64,000 nucleotides of DNA from positions 14,493-78,492 of the forward strand of contig JAHHRU010000011.1 in NCBI GenBank assembly GCA_020025635.1, read 5' to 3'. The translations under genes and the position numbers were made by a program. The notes under the pieces are model-generated. The model was not told the DNA's origin, searched no databases, and saw nothing but the letters and a program-made list of their open reading frames with translations. This stretch comes from Allofournierella sp. Lineage in GTDB: Bacteria > Bacillota > Clostridia > Oscillospirales > Ruminococcaceae. Shown here piece after piece: positions 61,163 through 64,000 of this stretch. Position 1 is the stretch's first letter. Each line of letters begins with the position of its first letter.

Positions 61163-62437
61163 TCAGAAGATGTTCATGCAGTCCAGAACGGCCTTGGCGG
61201 GGCCCATATAGCCGTCGTGAACGGCGGTTTCGGCGGATAGGGTGATGCGGCTCAGCACTTCCTGCAGCTTGCCGGAAATGGAGATGCCGGTCACCGGCAG
61301 CAGCTTGCTTCCATCGTGGAAGTAGGCCAGACGGATCTCACCACCGATATAGTCGTTGAAGAAATCCACCTGCAGGCCGGACATGGAAATGACCTCCAGA
61401 TAGGGCTGGCCTGCCAGGCAGCCGGCCTTGGCGGTGCCGGGTTCCACGCACAGACAGCCCAGATTGCCGGTGGGCTTTTCGCCCAGGTACTGGCCGAACC
61501 GGTTGGAGCCGTAGTAGTTTTCCACTACGCCATTCTTTACCAGGGTGATTTCGCCCAGGGCCATGCCGTCACCGTCAAAGCAGGAGCTGTTGATGTTGCC
61601 CTCGACTGCGCCCTTCATGCGGATGGTGATGGCATCGCCATGAATTTCCTTCTGCAGCCGGTCGCCTTTGGAAAAAAGGTTTGCGTGGCTGTAAACGGCG
61701 GCATAGTTCAGATCCCCGGCAATGGAAGAAAACAGGTCATGCAGTTCCAGCTTGTTCAGCACAACCTTGCAGGCAGGAGCTGTATCCGGCTTGACAGCCT
61801 CACAGCGGGCCTTGACCTCAGCCATCTTGCCGGAAATTTCGGCGGCCAGGGCATCCAGGTCCAGGCTGCTGAAATTGTACTGCTCGTACAGCTCCACGCT
61901 CTCCCGGTCACCGTTGAAGGTGGGGATGGCTTCCACCATAGCCCCGTAGTGCTGCTGGGTCTTGTGCAGGCCACGGCTGTTCACCAAAGTGTCAAGGTAG
62001 CGATTCACAAAGACCTCCACTGAGTTGAGAGAGCCGCCTTCCAGCTTGTTGGAGCCGAACACCGCCTGGGCGATCTTGTCGGCAAGCTCCGGCAGGGGCT
62101 GCTTATCAAAATTGCTGTGCAGCTGGTAATCTCCGGTTTCGCCGGCGGGCAGCTCATACATGGCATTGTTGATGAGCAGGGCGTTCTGTATGGCAGAGTC
62201 GATCTTCTCCCGCAGCTCCTTTTCGGTGGTGGAGGGGTAGACAAAGAAGCAGGAATCGCCAAGGAAATCGCCGTGGCGCACATAGACGGTGACCTGACGG
62301 TCCACGGTGTCGGTGCAGCGGGCGGTTTCCAGCCTGCCCTTCACATAGAACAGCTCAAAGCTTTCCTTTTTTCGTACATTGATTTTGTAATCGCTGACCT
62401 GAGCGTTTTCACGCAGCAGCGCAATGATCTTATTCAT
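61163..62437 (-). CDS. pmbA: TldE/PmbA-family subunit of the TldD-TldE metalloprotease
   Basis: A 424-residue TldE/PmbA-like protein. Its N-terminal half contains RCTDTVDRQVTVYVRHGDF and the C-terminal half GALE-like NINSSCFDGDGMALGEITLV and GNLGCLCVEPG. It lacks the HExxxH metal site of TldD, as expected, since TldE is the non-metal partner. The TldD-TldE heterodimer degrades unfolded peptides and matures ribosomally made peptides in some species. The ATG at 62437 overlaps the tldD stop by four bases. Confidence 0.9.
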   Translation of the reverse strand: MNKIIALLRENAQVSDYKINVRKKESFELFYVKGRLETARCTDTVDRQVTVYVRHGDFLGDSCFFVYPSTTEKELREKIDSAIQNALLINNAMYELPAGETGDYQLHSNFDKQPLPELADKIAQAVFGSNKLEGGSLNSVEVFVNRYLDTLVNSRGLHKTQQHYGAMVEAIPTFNGDRESVELYEQYNFSSLDLDALAAEISGKMAEVKARCEAVKPDTAPACKVVLNKLELHDLFSSIAGDLNYAAVYSHANLFSKGDRLQKEIHGDAITIRMKGAVEGNINSSCFDGDGMALGEITLVKNGVVENYYGSNRFGQYLGEKPTGNLGCLCVEPGTAKAGCLAGQPYLEVISMSGLQVDFFNDYIGGEIRLAYFHDGSKLLPVTGISISGKLQEVLSRITLSAETAVHDGYMGPAKAVLDCMNIF

Positions 62438-63831
62438 CCCAGCTTCACCTTCACTTTCAGAGCAGGGCCGCCGTCGCTGACCCGCACCCATTCTTTATAG
62501 CCTTTGCCGCACATGCCGGCACCCTCGATGCGGAAATCGTCTGAGATCATGGAGATGGACTTGAGCAGGTCCGGCACATAGCCGCTCATCAAAACGGGGG
62601 AAACGTAGTTGTCGGTGAGCTTTCCGTCCACGATCTCAATGCCATATTCCGCCACGCACTGGATGGCCCAGTTTTTTGGGTCTTCCATGCCGTTGTTGGT
62701 TTCAAACAGCATATAGCCGTGCTTCACCGAGGCGATCATGTCCTCCAGCTTGTCGGTACCCTTCTCAAAGAAGGTGTTGGTCATGCGGGTGTAGGCCTTG
62801 TGACGGGTGGATTCCCGGCGGCCGTTGCCGGTGGGCGCAGTGCCCAGCTGCACGGCAGAAGCAAGGTCCGAGATGCCGGTGACCAGGATGCCGTCCTTGA
62901 TGATCTGAGTGTCGCCGGCCAGTACGCCGTCATCATCAAAGAAGTAGGAGGCCACGCTCAGGGTGGAGCTTGCGCCGTCCTTCATGTTGCAGATGGGGGA
63001 GGCCACATAGTCGCCCACATACTGCTTTGCCAGGGCCCGGTCCTTTACAAACTGGTCCATCTCCACGCCGTGGCCAAAGGCCTCGTGGGCAATAAGCCCC
63101 GTGATGGAGGGGGCGGTGATCACATCGTAAACGCCCGGGGTGATGGGCTTTGCCAGGGTCAGCATGTGCGCCTTATGAAGCAAAGGCTTTACAAGGGCGG
63201 GCATTTTTTCCAGCACAGGGCCAAGGCAGCTGTCATAAGCGCCTTCGCGCACCTGAACGGTCCGGTCGTTTTCCTGGTAAACGGCCAGCAGATTGCCGTT
63301 TACCCAGGTGTAGTTCTGGTCCAGCTCCCGGTTCACCGAGATGAACAGCTTGGAAACCTCCAGCATGCTCAGCATGGCGGTCACGTTCAGCACCTGTTCG
63401 CTCTTGGCCAGCACCTCCTGCACCAGGCTTCGGCAGAAGTCCAGCTGCTGGTTTTCGGTGTAATTGGCAAAATCGTTGGGGCGGCAGAAGGACTGAACCA
63501 GGGGCTCATCGGGCAGATGCACGCCCTGGATGGTGCTGCCGGACAGGTTCAGCGCAAAGGCGGCCCGGATGTGCTCGGCCAGCTGGGGGATGTCGCCCTG
63601 GATGTCGTCCAGCGAATATTCAAAGAACACGCCGCCGCTGCTCATTTTTACCACAAAGCCGCACTCGGTGTCCAGGCCGGGGCCGATGTTGGAGCTGTTC
63701 TTGTCCACACGGATGGACTTGGCCTGGATGTCGGAACCCAGCACGCTGACAAAATCATAGGTCTTGTGCAGTTCATTTACCAAAGATTTGATCGAATTTC
63801 TTCTGGAATTTAAAAATTCAGAAAAACCCAC
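62434..63831 (-). CDS. tldD: TldD-family metalloprotease subunit
   Basis: A 465-residue zinc protease subunit. The active site is HEAFGHGVEMDQ (HExxxH) near residue 248, with GNGRRESTRHKAYTRMTNTF and IEGAGMCGKGYKEW downstream as family features. It acts with the TldE protein encoded next (4-base overlap). No precursor peptide or RiPP gene is visible nearby, so a general proteolytic role is the safer reading. Start is a GTG with AAGAAGGGA five bases upstream. Confidence 0.93.
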   Translation of the reverse strand: MGFSEFLNSRRNSIKSLVNELHKTYDFVSVLGSDIQAKSIRVDKNSSNIGPGLDTECGFVVKMSSGGVFFEYSLDDIQGDIPQLAEHIRAAFALNLSGSTIQGVHLPDEPLVQSFCRPNDFANYTENQQLDFCRSLVQEVLAKSEQVLNVTAMLSMLEVSKLFISVNRELDQNYTWVNGNLLAVYQENDRTVQVREGAYDSCLGPVLEKMPALVKPLLHKAHMLTLAKPITPGVYDVITAPSITGLIAHEAFGHGVEMDQFVKDRALAKQYVGDYVASPICNMKDGASSTLSVASYFFDDDGVLAGDTQIIKDGILVTGISDLASAVQLGTAPTGNGRRESTRHKAYTRMTNTFFEKGTDKLEDMIASVKHGYMLFETNNGMEDPKNWAIQCVAEYGIEIVDGKLTDNYVSPVLMSGYVPDLLKSISMISDDFRIEGAGMCGKGYKEWVRVSDGGPALKVKVKLG

Positions 63832-63865
63832 ATAAATCCCTTCTTTCTTTTAACAGTATGATTTA

Positions 63866-63893
63866 AGTATACTGGTATGGTATAAAAAATCAA
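63866..63893 (-). promoter_or_regulatory. Sigma-A promoter of tldD-pmbA
   Basis: Minus-strand TTGATT, 16-base spacer, TATACT, about 30 bases before the GTG. Confidence 0.65.
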
Positions 63894-63917
63894 TGGGAAT
63901 CCGATGAACGGCAAAAG

Positions 63918-63952
63918 AAAAAAGGCAGGAGCCGGCGGGCCCCTGCCTTTTT
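63918..63952 (-). terminator. Intrinsic terminator, probably of a gene beyond the right edge
   Basis: AAAAAGGCAGG / CCTGCCTTTTT stem with T tracts usable from both sides. No plus-strand gene precedes it, so it most likely ends a minus-strand gene lying to the right. Confidence 0.65.
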
Positions 63953-63962
63953 GGATAAAGAA

Positions 63963-63985
63963 AACCACTCGCTAGGCGAGTGGTT
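63963..63985. repeat. Perfect 10-bp-arm inverted repeat at the window edge
   Basis: AACCACTCGC-TAG-GCGAGTGGTT without a T tail, followed by CAAAAGAAGCC. Short hairpins of this look occur at the ends of IS200/IS605 elements, but no transposase is visible before the window stops. Confidence 0.5.
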
Positions 63986-64000
63986 CAAAAGAAGCCTTAT

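Noticed and set aside
62434..63831. TldD-TldE pair as part of a RiPP or microcin cluster
   Set aside because: No precursor peptide, radical SAM or export gene is nearby; the pair is common as housekeeping genes.
63963..63985. Edge hairpin as an intrinsic terminator
   Set aside because: It lacks a T tract on either strand; the neighbouring hairpin at 63918-63952 fits that role.

Overview
The window looks like a chromosomal segment of a GC-rich Firmicute of class Clostridia, most likely an Oscillospiraceae/Ruminococcaceae gut anaerobe of the Faecalibacterium-Subdoligranulum-Gemmiger kind. This is inferred from gene content: sortase and sorted wall proteins, a T-box in front of thrS, RNase Y, a LytR-CpsA-Psr protein, a DacF-type carboxypeptidase and an oxygen-independent siroheme/Fe-S reductase. 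Taxonomy cannot be proved from the sequence alone. Coding density is high. I saw no rRNA, tRNA, CRISPR array or prophage. The only possible mobile-element trace is a hairpin at the extreme right edge.

Layout. 1-3.0 kb: end of a BmpA-type nucleoside/sugar ABC importer (ATPase and two permeases). 3.1-5.2 kb: a small coiled-coil membrane protein and an O-antigen-ligase-like protein. 5.3-7.9 kb: a sortase island (surface protein with an LAATG sorting signal, class D-like sortase, unknown membrane protein). 8-10.9 kb: nnrE, an RmlD-like reductase and a CCA-adding enzyme. 10.9-13.9 kb, minus strand: a MerR regulator and the operon 5-FTHF cyclo-ligase / NfeD / SPFH. 14-15.5 kb: D,D-carboxypeptidase. 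15.7-23.3 kb: a polysaccharide locus with dTDP-3-amino-sugar genes, rmlC, an ABC-2 exporter pair and two long tandem two-domain glycosyltransferases. 23.3-24.8 kb, minus: an M20D amidohydrolase. 25.0-30.9 kb, minus: an operon with a CoADR-rhodanese-sulfite-reductase fusion, a FecBCD-type metal importer and the siroheme-synthesis dehydrogenase. 31.1-32.1 kb: galE.

32.5-41.8 kb, plus: SGNH hydrolase, cysteine desulfurase, thiI, cinA, a very unusual CinA-like / sortase-like / SpoIID fusion and an LCP protein. 41.9-45 kb: D-2-hydroxyacid dehydrogenase, then thrS (minus) with a T-box leader. 45.4-51.5 kb: RNase Y and a 1423-residue wall-anchored GH16 beta-glucanase-like protein. 51.8-54.6 kb: secA. 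54.7-59.1 kb: ECF sigma factor with a probable membrane anti-sigma partner, a SulP transporter and a DUF2752 protein. 59.3-61.1 kb: aspS. 61.2-63.8 kb, minus: tldD-pmbA.

Two things stand out. First, the 28.3-30.9 kb gene joins three redox/sulfur modules in one chain and is transcribed with a siroheme-synthesis gene and a metal importer, a self-contained sulfite or polysulfide reduction unit. Second, the 37.6-40.4 kb gene lies directly behind cinA and appears to carry a degenerate copy of the cinA 3' half on the cytosolic side, then a membrane helix, a sortase-B-like fold without its catalytic triad, a proline-rich spacer and an intact-looking SpoIID peptidoglycan-processing domain. The sortase island adds a third: a perfect intrinsic terminator lies inside the first codons of the sortase gene, which would hold sortase expression below that of its presumed substrate.
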